Source: Hyaloperonospora brassicae (taxonomy: Eukaryota; Oomycota; Peronosporomycetes; Peronosporales; Peronosporaceae). Taken from it: a stretch of 64,000 nucleotides of DNA. Below the pieces are notes generated by a model. That model had not been told where the DNA came from and made no database searches. It saw nothing but the letters and a program-made list of their open reading frames with translations. A program made the position numbers and the translations under genes. The DNA is taken from assembly GCA_947650285.1 (NCBI GenBank), contig CANTFL010001218.1:1-64000 (forward strand), given 5' to 3'. Positions 1 to 8,490 of this stretch are shown one piece after another. Position 1 is the first letter of the stretch, and the number at the start of each line of letters is the position of its first letter.

Positions 1-1370
1 CAGACGACGCGCTCTGCGCCGTCTGTGTCGAATTGCATCAACGCACAGCCGATTGCAAAATCGCTGGCGTCACAGACCACATGAAATGGTCTGTACTGAT
101 CTGCAATCGCCAAGATCGGCGATTGCATCAAGCTTCGCTTGATACCCTCATAGGAACGCTGGCACTCAGCGTTTAATGACCACTTGACATTTTTCTTGAG
201 CAAGCAAGAAAGATGAACGGTCATCTCGGCGTAGATGCTCGAGTACTTGTGCAAGTACGCCGCTAGTCCAGGGAACTTCCTTAGTCCCTTGACATCGACT
301 GGAACTGGCCAGTCGGTGATCGCCTTTATATTTTTGGGATCAGGGCGTACGCCGTGTTTACCCACGATGCACCCAAGAAGTGGTATTTCGCTAGCCGCGA
401 ATATACACTTCTTGAGGTTTGCATACAACTTATGCTTGCGCATAAGTTGAAGAACCTGACGAACGTGAGTTCTGTGAACTTCAACGTCCGTCTTTCCGTC
501 CATAGCCCGGCTATGGACGAACACATCGTCGAAGTAACTCGGTGCGAAGTCTCGCACCGGTCTCAACAGATTTGTGACACATCTGTTGAATGTTGCAGGG
601 GCATTTCTCATCCCCTGTGGCATAACTAGCCACTCCCACAGCATCCCGCTGGGGGTACTCACTGCCGTGAACGAAGTGTCCCGTTCACGCATGAGGACCT
701 GATAGAATCCATCCATCAGATCCATGGACGAGAAGATGGTACTCTTTGACATACCATCTATGCTTACGTCCTTCCTCGGTATCGGCGTCTGAGCCGGTAC
801 CGTTGCAGCATTCAATTTGTTGAACGCGTGCACTATCCGCCACCCTCCTGTGGCCTTTTGCACACAGAAGGTCGGAGATCTGTGAGGGGATGTTGATTCC
901 CTCACATGGCCCGCTGCTAAGCGATCGGCAAAGAACTTGTCGATCGCTAGTACTTGTTCACGAGGCAGTGGCCACTGCTCCATGACACAGTACTTCGATC
1001 CCGGTCTGAGCTCGATATCGCGTCGAGTTCCTTTGTCCTTAGGCAACTCGCACGGTACGGATTCAGAGAACACATCCCTGAATTCGATCAAAACCGTATA
1101 CAAAGGATTTTCCTGAAGTGACTCCCAGGATTGAGGCGTGTATCGTTCGATCCGAGTCTTCTCATCGAGGACACTTTCGTCCATCGATGAGCTGCTGAGA
1201 ACCCGTTCGTTCTCAGCAAATACTGTTGCCGACCGAATATCGGCCACATACTCATCCTCTGTGACGAGTATGCAGATCTGCTTGACTTTGCCACTACGCA
1301 GATCACGCAAGAACCGTTTCGGTTCTAGCGTTGGCAATTGATTTATCTCCGAATTTAACTTCGGAGGCAC
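1..1370 (-). CDS. Ty3/gypsy element 1 pol: reverse transcriptase and start of RNase H (partial, runs off window)
   Basis: Reading frame open from 1370 to the window edge (about 456 codons, no stop). It would copy element RNA into cDNA. Recognisable blocks in order: the pre-RT segment with FSESVPCELP and QWPLPREQ, the KATGGWRIVHAFNKLN block, the palm motif MDGFYQ, and the catalytic YFDD at about 525-536, followed by the connection and the first part of RNase H. The downstream part of pol lies beyond position 1. The same segment in element 2 (13,230-14,599) is about 99 % identical, but element 2 has a stop (TAA, 14,126-14,128) where this copy has GAA (897-899), so this copy is the less damaged one here. 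The first codon is not certain: the domain is normally made as part of a longer gag-pol and no ATG is required. Family assignment is secure; activity of the element is doubtful because its gag is interrupted. Confidence 0.9.
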   Translation of the reverse strand, partial: MPPKLNSEINQLPTLEPKRFLRDLRSGKVKQICILVTEDEYVADIRSATVFAENERVLSSSSMDESVLDEKTRIERYTPQSWESLQENPLYTVLIEFRDVFSESVPCELPKDKGTRRDIELRPGSKYCVMEQWPLPREQVLAIDKFFADRLAAGHVRESTSPHRSPTFCVQKATGGWRIVHAFNKLNAATVPAQTPIPRKDVSIDGMSKSTIFSSMDLMDGFYQVLMRERDTSFTAVSTPSGMLWEWLVMPQGMRNAPATFNRCVTNLLRPVRDFAPSYFDDVFVHSRAMDGKTDVEVHRTHVRQVLQLMRKHKLYANLKKCIFAASEIPLLGCIVGKHGVRPDPKNIKAITDWPVPVDVKGLRKFPGLAAYLHKYSSIYAEMTVHLSCLLKKNVKWSLNAECQRSYEGIKRSLMQSPILAIADQYRPFHVVCDASDFAIGCALMQFDTDGAERVV

Positions 1371-1967
1371 AATCAGATCAAGCGTTTAAGCGCCTAAGCT
1401 TGATCCGTCATTAACCGAGACGTTCAACGTCTCGGTTACTTCCTGGGAACTTCTTTCCACAGGTTGATGAAGGCCTAATCCTTCAGCATGAGACTCTTAA
1501 GGAATTCCTTCCTCAAGTACGTGGGGACTTATTCCCTCGACGTCTTCTGACTGTGGCTGTGCAACCACAGTCAGGGACCGATCCTCTACGGTCGACTCTC
1601 CAGTCGACCTAGGATTTTCATGTTGCCCCTTGGAGGCAACAGGTTTCTTTCTTCTAAGATGCTGCCCGCTAGGCATGCATCCATGTCCCGGTCCACCCGA
1701 CTTATTCGAGTGGTGGACCTTCGGCGCTGACTGTACTTCTGTACAGCCGCCGGGAGATTTCTCCACAGTGTAGTGATTAGCTGCACTGAGTTATTGTGCA
1801 GTCGTGCTAACGACCGTACCGCAAGTGAGGCCATTGCACGCACTCACAGTACATCCACACGATTGTGGACGCTCCATGACGTTCATCATATGGCCATCTG
1901 ATGAATATACGGCAGGCATCTTCACGGATCGATGCTGCCAGATCACCCTTGGCTCGTACGTTTTGAG
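1371..1967 (-). pseudogene. Element 1 protease-RT linker, frame-broken
   Basis: Sequence between the RT frame and the protease frame of gypsy element 1. Two overlapping out-of-phase minus-strand frames (1497-1766 and 1586-1843) cover it. They are rich in Arg, Ser, Pro and Gly and lack a catalytic motif. In intact oomycete gypsy elements a variable, low-complexity linker sits here. The corresponding stretch of element 2 (14,600-15,197) is nearly identical, so the broken frame was present before the two copies diverged. No separate function is inferred. Confidence 0.6.
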
Positions 1968-2324
1968 TTAAGGTAATCCCAGGATTACATCAAATTTGTC
2001 ATCCAGATCCAGTACGATGAAGTCATCATCGTACTGTTTGCCCTCTAACGTGTAGTGGATTACCACTACACGTTTTGGAACGGTAATCGATGCGCCTGAG
2101 GCGAGGCGCACTGTCATTCTCGTTAAAGGGATGTCGCGCTCAACGAACTTGAGCCTACGAACCTCTAGTGACTGGCGTCGAACAAAGTTGTTCGACGCCC
2201 CAAGGTCAAATAGGGTGCGAAGTGACAAATCTGTTGTCACTTGCAACTTCAAGTTAATGATTGATATCTCATCACCAGGTGCAGAGACACACAATGATTG
2301 TTTATCTGGAGCAACTTTCGTCAA
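1968..2324 (-). CDS. Element 1 retropepsin-like aspartic protease
   Basis: A 118-codon frame holding a retroviral-type aspartic protease domain, which normally cuts the gag-pol precursor. The active-site region reads LFDLGASNNFVR (usual form DSGA or DTGA; here D-L-G-A, keeping the catalytic Asp), and the domain ends with the flap-distal motif DVILGLP just before the stop. The order gag, protease, linker, RT fits Ty3/gypsy. Element 2 has the same domain at 15,255-15,554, but one inserted base near 15,271 shifts the frame after HYTLE, so only the copy here keeps the ILG motif. The first Met is probably not a true start, because the domain should be translated as part of a polyprotein. Confidence 0.85.
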   Translation of the reverse strand: MTKVAPDKQSLCVSAPGDEISIINLKLQVTTDLSLRTLFDLGASNNFVRRQSLEVRRLKFVERDIPLTRMTVRLASGASITVPKRVVVIHYTLEGKQYDDDFIVLDLDDKFDVILGLP

Positions 2325-2449
2325 GAGATTTGCAAATTCTCTTGAGGATGCTGGATCAGTAGGGCGCTCCGCCCCTACTGACCCCGACCATTGTTTGATG
2401 GTCCGTCTCGCAGCTGCGGCTTCGCAGTTAAATCTTTATCATCCAAATA

Positions 2450-2635
2450 ATAATATAAAATAACTATTCAAATTATTCAATTTTTTGAAATTAATAATTA
2501 AATAAAACAATTTTTAATTTATTTTGTAAATTTATAAACTACTCTTTTTTTAATTCATTATAAAAAACTTCTAAGATACTTTAAAATAAATGAAAAAATA
2601 ATAAAATTTATGTTATTACAAACTTCTAAATTTTA
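2450..2635. repeat. AT-rich block embedded in gypsy gag-pol (copy 1)
   Basis: About 185 bp made almost only of A and T, with abrupt edges, lying between the zinc-knuckle end of gag and the protease. The flanks are about half GC. It breaks every reading frame. Within it the motif TTAGAAGTTT (minus strand) occurs twice. The same block is present in element 2 (about 15,680-15,866) with a few base differences and one extra T in a homopolymer, so it predates the separation of the two copies. No clear terminal inverted repeats or target duplication were found; it could be a small inserted element or expanded low-complexity DNA. Confidence 0.6.
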
Positions 2636-2738
2636 GGTGCGGACCCACGCCCATTGCCCTTTCTGGCAAATGGTCGTCCATTTCGCTCAGTACTGTTCGG
2701 TACTGGGCGCGGAGCACTACACTCGTATGCGTAGTGCC

Positions 2739-3728
2739 CTAACTTCTGACGGCGATTGCACCTCTGCAATCGCTTGTTATTCGTAGAGCGACGGTCTCAA
2801 CATAACAGAGGTCCATTGGTTCTGGACCTCCGATCTCTTGTAGTCTCGGTGGACGGTAAGAGTTTGAGCTAGCATGAGCCTGTCTCATGCTCAAGTCTTC
2901 CTGTTCCGCGGCCGATATCGCTTCTTCTGGAGTATTCAACTCAAGGCGGAACAGGTGGCTCCTGATGGGCCCGTCTGTGAGCCCTTGCATGAACACCGTA
3001 ATCAACGTGTGTTCATGAACTGACTTAGCAGTTATACTACTCGCTAGGAGTCGTATATGTTGTGCGTAAGCGTGCACATCACGCTTACCCTGCTTGAGTT
3101 TCAGGAGCTCAGAACGAGCCCTGAACTCAGCTCGTGGCAGCTCAAACGTTTGTCTGAGCCGAGACTTGAAGTCATCTAGCGACCTAAACACATTTGGGTC
3201 GCTACTCTCGAGTCCCAGGGACCAATTTTTGGCACGCCCTGCCAAGTGGGTCTGAGAAAATGTGAGTTTCTTTTGCTCATCTTCGACGCGACGGGCCCTT
3301 AAGGCTCTGTCGAGTTCGACGAACCACAATAACAGGGAGTCTCCCGGGACTCCACTGTACTTGGAGATGTCAACCGTCATGACCTCGGGACGACGCGCAT
3401 GTGCCGTCCCGCCCACAGCAGCATGGAATTGCTGCTGTCTCACCTGCTCTGTCTGTTGAGCACCGAGTTCTCTCAACTGATCGGCCTACTGATAGCCTTG
3501 CTGGTGAAGCAAGGCTACTTTCTCCCTTTCGGTGACAAGTTCATTTTGAATGAACTTGGCTATAGCGGCATGTTGTTGGTCCCTGTCAAGGGACTCCAAC
3601 ATGGCGCTAATGGCGAACTCGCCTACGGTAGAACTCATTCGTTCTACCGTACTCCATTCGATGTCACTCAAATGGGTAAACCCTTCACGCGTGGCGTGAA
3701 AGTTCTCTTCATCATCCAACATGTTCAT
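2739..3728 (-). pseudogene. Element 1 gag, interrupted by one TAG
   Basis: Capsid-type Gag of a Ty3/gypsy element. ATG at 3726-3728 opens 80 codons that end in TAG at 3486-3488; the same frame then continues without break to 2739. The equivalent codon in element 2 is CAG (Gln), so a single nonsense change separates the halves. The C-terminal half has the retrotransposon Gag core (WFVELDRALRARR, LAGRAKNW, HAYAQHIRLLASS, FMQGLTDGP, PMDLCYVE). Just beyond, out of frame at about 2700-2765, lies a broken zinc knuckle of the form C-N-R-R..GHYAYEC, in which the second Cys is Arg. Readthrough of the TAG cannot be excluded, but the lost knuckle argues for a dead copy. Confidence 0.85.
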
Positions 3729-3754
3729 GTTGGATGTTGTGGTCCTTGGAAGGA

Positions 3755-3770
3755 CTACGAAGTGCTACCA
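3755..3770 (-). other. Putative primer-binding site of element 1
   Basis: On the minus strand the sequence TGGTAGCACTTCGTAG begins 2 nt after the inner LTR end. Starting with TGG (complement of a tRNA CCA end) two bases from the LTR is the classic PBS arrangement. The tRNA was not identified. The LTRs of elements 2 and 3 have the same spacing with related but different sequences. Confidence 0.6.
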
Positions 3771-3772
3771 GG

Positions 3773-4165
3773 TGTAACGGGGCACACCCTTGCGTGAACT
3801 TAAGGCAAGGGTTTCGGGTGCCCCGACAGATGTACACGAGGCGAACGAGGAAGTGCAGGGTAAGGAGAAAGTAAAACTGTTATATTAATATAATTAAGTC
3901 TTTTAACTACTGTCTCTCTGTTTGACCTGACTTAATTATGTTAATCAAACTGGATGTATGGTGACGTCTCGTCACCACTCATTGCGCGCGTCTTGCGGCG
4001 ATTGGTGGGTTGATATCATCAAGATATCAACCAATGAACAGACTCTTTGGTCGACCCTTCAATATCACCACTTCGGTGGTATTGTTTAAAGAATATTGAA
4101 CTTAATATTCTTCATTGTCACTTTCCTTAAAGTGACAATTCCATGTAACGGGCTGCCCCGTTACA
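3773..4165 (-). repeat. 5' LTR of gypsy element 1 (LTR A)
   Basis: 393 bp bounded by TGTAAC and GTTACA, directly upstream (minus sense) of PBS and gag. At the 4144-4165 end the terminus forms a near-perfect palindrome, TGTAACGGGC then TGCCCCGTTACA. It contains a block with GCGCGCGTC and several short inverted repeats (for example around the paired GATATCA at 4011-4030 and the pair at 4059-4082) that are also recognisable in LTRs B, D and E. Its partner LTR would lie beyond the window start. Confidence 0.8.
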
Positions 4166-4670
4166 GCGTGGATATACCCATAGATCCCCACACGTTCTTG
4201 ACAACTCCGCGCTTTCCAGCATTAAAGCCCGTAAAAGGGTCTGGGCCAGTAGACCGCCGAGCCTAGGCGTGCCGCCCTGACCACCGATGTTACCCCAATC
4301 GTGCACCCCGAACGATCCTTGCTGGTCCACAAGGGAGAGATTGGTCGGACACGAAATTTAAAGCTTCTTCAGCTGCTCAAATTACGATTTAAAAGAGGCA
4401 CGGTACGAGCTGGTAGCTATATGAATTGTTAGAATTGTGCACGAAAGGGCCAATCGTATGTATTTCAACTTACTTGCTGCCGCACTTGCTGCCATTGCCT
4501 GTCTCACTTTCTACCGTCTCGCTCTCCCTAGCAATCAAGCAGTTTCTTGTACTATGTTGCAGTTAAGTATAATGTGGTTGACACTATTTAGCGTTTTTTA
4601 TACTTAAGTTGAGTATAGTACTGGTTTTGGGACTTTTGTGCATTTGTGGTACTGGTTTTGAGATTTACTC
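4166..4670 (-). mobile_element. Truncated MULE-like element with cargo, interrupted by gypsy element 1
   Basis: Reverse-complement match to the left third of the 43,604-45,179 element: the terminal inverted repeat starts at 4670 and homology continues through the first cargo segment up to the edge of LTR A at 4165. The match stops exactly where the LTR begins, so gypsy element 1 evidently inserted into this copy; the remainder should lie beyond the other end of element 1, outside the window. A conserved minus-strand frame (4127-4330) includes DQQGSFGVHDWGNIGGQGG, which the other copy also has (about 43,950-44,098). Because the frame survives in both copies it was probably coding when captured; its source gene is not recognised. 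Confidence 0.7.
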
Positions 4671-5070
4671 GCATAACTTTCCTGCCACATTCGTGTCGAC
4701 CTAAATATCGGCAACTGCTGCGGGCCTCGTCTGCGGCTCTATCCACCCTGAAGTGGATCTGCTCCCTGTCCTGCGCTACCTATCGACTGCAAGTCTGTAA
4801 GAACTCAGTACCCGCATACAGTATCCGCCACAACATCGTAGCCTGGTGGCTAACACGTCGAGCTGAAATGGCGTGTTCGCTACGACATCTCCTTGTCCAA
4901 GACACACTCGATTTGACGACGGTGTAAAGCAGATGATGAAGTCCCTCAGCCATTCGAATCGAAGCTGGCAGCCATAGTCAAGCCCATCAGGCCATTCAGC
5001 TGTATCGGGCTTACCACTCGGCTTCATTTATCGCCCCTAAGATCTTCTCAACATGTGGTTTCCTCGTCAC
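4671..5070. other. Unassigned sequence between repeats
   Basis: About 400 bp, moderately GC-rich. A minus-strand frame (4776-5027, 83 codons) is rich in Trp, Cys and Leu, but I do not recognise it. The stretch may be flank into which both the MULE-like copy and the following LTR inserted. Confidence 0.4.
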
Positions 5071-6050
5071 TGTAACGAGGCACTGCTTACTTCGTACTGG
5101 AACACCAGTACGGAGTCAATTCCCATTGACAGCCAGTGAAGATCAGTGACCTGCTAGGTATAGACAATTTATAAAGGAAGGGTAAACAACTCTGGCAAGA
5201 TTCTCGTAGTAGTAAAAGTAATACTGTTATTTGATACAATTAAGTCCTGTAACTCTTGTTCTATGTTTTGATCTGACTTAATTATACTAATATTACTAAA
5301 CGTGTGATGACGCCTAATGACCACCCATTGCGCGCGTCTAGCAGCGATTGGTGGGTTGATATGAACACAATATCGACCAATGAGTAGACCCTTGGGCCAT
5401 CTCTTTTAGCGAGTGGATGTTGCGGCGACATGTGCAGAATTCATATTGCATATTAGTCCTAGTTGTATCGATCTTTGACAGGTTTATATATGTGGGACGT
5501 TAGCGATTTGACGGAGCAACCGATTGGTTCAGTCGTATGAGAAGGGGGATTCAACGCTGATGAGTGCGGACTCGAGTCCCGCCGTGTTCAAGTTTAGTGC
5601 TAATGACCATCACGACCTGGTGTTTGGGATTCACCAAGACTGCGACCCATACGCATTTACGCCCCCACAACCACGCAATCGTTTTCATTCTGCGTATGAC
5701 AAAGCAGAGTTTCTTAACCAAATGTGTATTATAAGACGTAACTACCCAGTGACAGGTAAAACTGCAACCGGGGTAGACAGGGCTAGACATCGGTGGCTGA
5801 GAGTCATCGGCTTCTACTAGCCATTCGTTTTCAAGATAGGAACTATTTAAATATAACTCACATTTCGGTTTTCATCCCCGGCCGTAAGCCATCTTCTTCT
5901 TAGTGACAGCTCCATAACCTAGTTAAACTATAACAACTCTAGCAATATCACTATAATTAGTGATATTGATATAAAAATATTCGGCGTAACATTCTTTGCT
6001 ACCTTTTTTTTAACAATGGTAAGTTTGATATAACGGGCTACCCCGATACA
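5071..6050 (-). repeat. Gypsy-type LTR interrupted by an insertion (LTR E)
   Basis: Starts TGTAACGAGG, ends GGGCTACCCCGATACA, and aligns along its length with the solo LTR D at 25,969-26,409: the same opening, the CAGTAC repeat, the GCGCGCGTC block, the ATATC pairs and the terminal palindrome. It is about 540 bp longer than LTR D. The extra DNA lies roughly at 5403-5894 and is bordered by GCCATCT on both sides (5396-5402 and 5888-5894). No gag or pol of its own adjoins it, so it is probably a solo or truncated LTR. Orientation is inferred from LTR A. Confidence 0.7.
5403..5894. mobile_element. Insertion inside LTR E (unclassified)
   Basis: About 492 bp absent from the related LTRs A, B and D, flanked by a direct repeat GCCATCT, which could be a target-site duplication. 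A plus-strand frame (5524-5820; first ATG at 5560) encodes FSANDHHDLVFGIHQDCDP and more; I do not recognise it and it may be accidental. There are no clear terminal inverted repeats. It could be a small non-autonomous element or a scar of repair. Confidence 0.4.
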
Positions 6051-6052
6051 TC

Positions 6053-7366
6053 TGTGGAGAAGCGCAGAGGAATAATGATGGAACGTGTGGATCGCGCCTA
6101 CCGCATTAAGTGCGAGATCAATTTGATTGGTGGAGTGCGCTCGGAGATAGGCCCGTTGGCACGAATGATGGGATCAAATGACTGAGTTATACAAAACGAC
6201 TGTGGAAATTATGCAGATTGATCTACCAAACGGTCGAGAAGGAGTATAGTCAAGGATCGACGAGTGACCAATCACGATCCGCGATCAAGGGCTTAGATCA
6301 CCAAGTTACAAGGACCGGATCGCTCAAGGGGTGAACATCAACTGGAGTACTGGATAGCTAACGAAAATGTAAAAAAGGTGAATATGGAAGCAAGCTGGAG
6401 GAGTGGATCGTCAAGATCATCAAACATACGAGGTCTCAAAAGTAATGGCGATTCGACGGTGGATGCCCGATCAGAGACTTGAGAGATTAATCACGATCCA
6501 CCCTGGGTGGGTAATGCTTGATTGTGTGGACACAGAATTGGTGTGGACCACATGCCGCGATCCACCCCCGAGCGATCCACCACGTAGCGATCCACTACCG
6601 GAGCGATCCGCTGCAGAGCGATCCGCTGCAGAGCGATCCGCTAAAGAGCGATCCACTACCGCGCGATCCACTACCGCGCGATTCACTATGGAGTGATCCT
6701 CCACCCGAGTATTTGCTGTGGACCACATGATGCACGAGGTAAATTGCATAGACATGCGATATGCACCAGTGATATAGCGAATAGATAGGCATATTCATAG
6801 GATTTGGATTTGGTTGGTTGACATTAAACAAAATTGATTTTGCAACGAATTACACGCGTCGACTTCTCCCGGGCAGGAAGTTTGGCCTCCCGTTGAATAG
6901 GGAGCGGCCTGTGTCTATACAAACTTCGCCTGTGGATTTTGTGGCCAGGCGGAACATCATCCCCCCATCAACTGCAATCGGGCGCAGGGAACCTAGCGGT
7001 TCAGATTCTAGATCGTGAGACGGCTCAAGTGGCCAGAAGGCTCATGCATCAAGAATCACCTTTGGATACAGGCCATTATGGTAGATCGCCCAAGTGTAAT
7101 TGCGATCGAGTGAAGAATTTCCACTCGATCCACCCCACGTTCGACCGGGTAAAAATTGTCCACCCGATCTAACCCTATCCCCAAAATGGTCAAGTTCAGC
7201 TTCAACCTAATTTCACCAAGAAGAGCGCAACCCGCCCCAACGACGGGTACATAAGGTGATCAAGACGACACAGAGCACGGAATTGGGGTACCCCCCATTA
7301 GTCGGTCGTCCGGGCTCCGGTGGAGAGTCGGGGTCACAAGGAATTTGTGATTACAACTCCATCACA
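6053..7366 (+). repeat. Long LTR of the copia-linked family (LTR F, copy 1)
   Basis: Bounded by TGT (6053) and ACA (7366), and followed after one base by TGGTGCGCGTGCTCTG, a plausible primer-binding site, so the plus strand is the element sense. The 999-bp solo LTR at 16,521-17,519 aligns with it from end to end. The same family, more diverged, occurs on the minus strand at 61,594-62,472 directly upstream of a copia polyprotein, which is why I attach it to Ty1/copia. It contains an array of 15-bp repeats (6557-6707). Copies differ in length mainly through that array and small indels. Confidence 0.75.
6557..6707 (+). repeat. 15-bp tandem repeat array in LTR F
   Basis: About ten units of 15 bp (one of 16) built on GCGATCCACTACCGA-like sequence, each starting with GCGATCC or a one-base variant (starts at 6557, 6572, 6587, 6603, 6618, 6633, 6648, 6663, 6678, 6693). 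The plus-strand frames across it read ERSAAERSA-type repeats; these are by-products of the array and not a gene. The solo LTR copy has a separate array of the same period with a different unit. Confidence 0.85.
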
Positions 7367-7734
7367 ATGGTGCGCGTGCTCTGATCTTCTGGTGACTCGG
7401 GATTTCACCGTGAGCCCTAAGAATAGAAGTCAAGATCAAAACTGAATCTGGGATTGAAGCGCCAGCAAAGGAGGGATCGTCGCATAAGCTTGAGAATGAA
7501 GGATCTCCAGATCGTAAAAGTTTAAGAGGGGCTTTGACGGCAAGAACATAAAAAAGGGGAAGATCGGTCGCACGATCTGGAATAAAACTTCAAACCCCTC
7601 CTGGGGTCCCTTCGGGAGCCATCGCAGATCGCGCTGCAAAGCAAGATCTGCAGGATGAAAGTCCTAGAGAATCCCCAAATGATTTTCATTTATATTAGAT
7701 GAATTATTAGAAATAATGAAGAAAGAAGCGAAGA
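7367..7734 (+). mobile_element. Short internal remnant following LTR F, junction with element 3
   Basis: Begins with the putative PBS (7368-7383). The rest is GC-moderate leader-like sequence without a sustained frame. Around 7690-7735 it changes to an AT-rich joint and then to the minus-strand RT of element 3. The body of the copia-family element is therefore missing here: either a large deletion or an insertion breakpoint joins the two elements. Confidence 0.45.
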
Positions 7735-8490
7735 GTTGCGAATGTCGTCGAAGTAGCTTGGTGCAAAATCGCTTAGTGGGCGAAGTAATTGTATCACCAT
7801 TCGGTTAAACTATCTGGAGTGTTCTTTAGGCCTTGTGGCATAACTAGTCCCTTCCATAGCATCCCACTTGGGGTGCTGACCGTAGTGAATGGAATATCAC
7901 TGTCTCTCATTAGGATCTGATAAAACTCGTCTGTCAGATCGATGGCACTGAAAATCTCGCTGCCGGACATGGTATCCAATACCATGTCTTTGCGTGGAAT
8001 TGGCGTTTGAGCCGGAATTGTGGCGTCATACAGCTTGTTAAAAGCGTGCACAATGCGCCAACCGCCTGTGGCTTTCTTCACACAGAAATTCGGACTCGAA
8101 TGTGGCGAGATACTCTCGCGAACATGGCCAGCTTTACGGCGGCCCTCAAAAAGTTCATCAATAGCGATGACTTGATCACGGGGTAACGACCACTGCCGCG
8201 TTAAGCAATATATCTATCCAGAAACGAGATCAATCTCGTGCCGCAACCCACGATCGGCTGGAAGCTCAGCGGGTATTTTCTCCGGAACTATATCGTCATA
8301 CTTGCGAGCGATATCGGAGACAGAATTGCCCGACGCACGAAGGGCTTCCCACGACTGTGCCGCAAAACGTTACTCACGCGCTGATTTGGGCCCGGAAATC
8401 TTTGGTCGAGCATCCAAAACTTCTTCTGTGGTTGTGTCGGCGGTAGAAACGATGCACACTTGCTCAATGTCACCTGACTTGAGGTCATGA
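7735..8490 (-). pseudogene. Gypsy element 3 RT, truncated after YFDD
   Basis: Minus-strand RT fragments. At 8160-8290 the pre-RT block with LPRDQVIAIDELFEGR can be read across a stop. At 7794-8081 an open frame reads KKATGGWRIVHAFNKLYDA, AIDLTDEFYQ and MLWKGLVMPQGL. At about 7740-7775, in another phase, it reads DFAPSYFDDI. The catalytic YFDD is thus present, but homology ends within a few codons of it, at the junction near 7735. Everything downstream (thumb, RNase H, integrase, 3' LTR) is missing. Several frame changes and stops show a dead copy. Confidence 0.85.

Noticed and set aside
235..1341. Plus-strand frames repeated identically at 13,464-14,570
   Set aside because: They are antisense to RT in two nearly identical gypsy copies; their conservation reflects the duplicated element.
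6557..6707. CRISPR-like array of short repeats
   Set aside because: Units are contiguous 15-mers without spacers, in an LTR of a eukaryotic retrotransposon.
6403..6831. Plus- and minus-strand frames with ERSAAERSA or DRSAADRSA repeats
   Set aside because: They are translations of the 15-bp tandem array inside LTR F in several phases, not a repeat protein.
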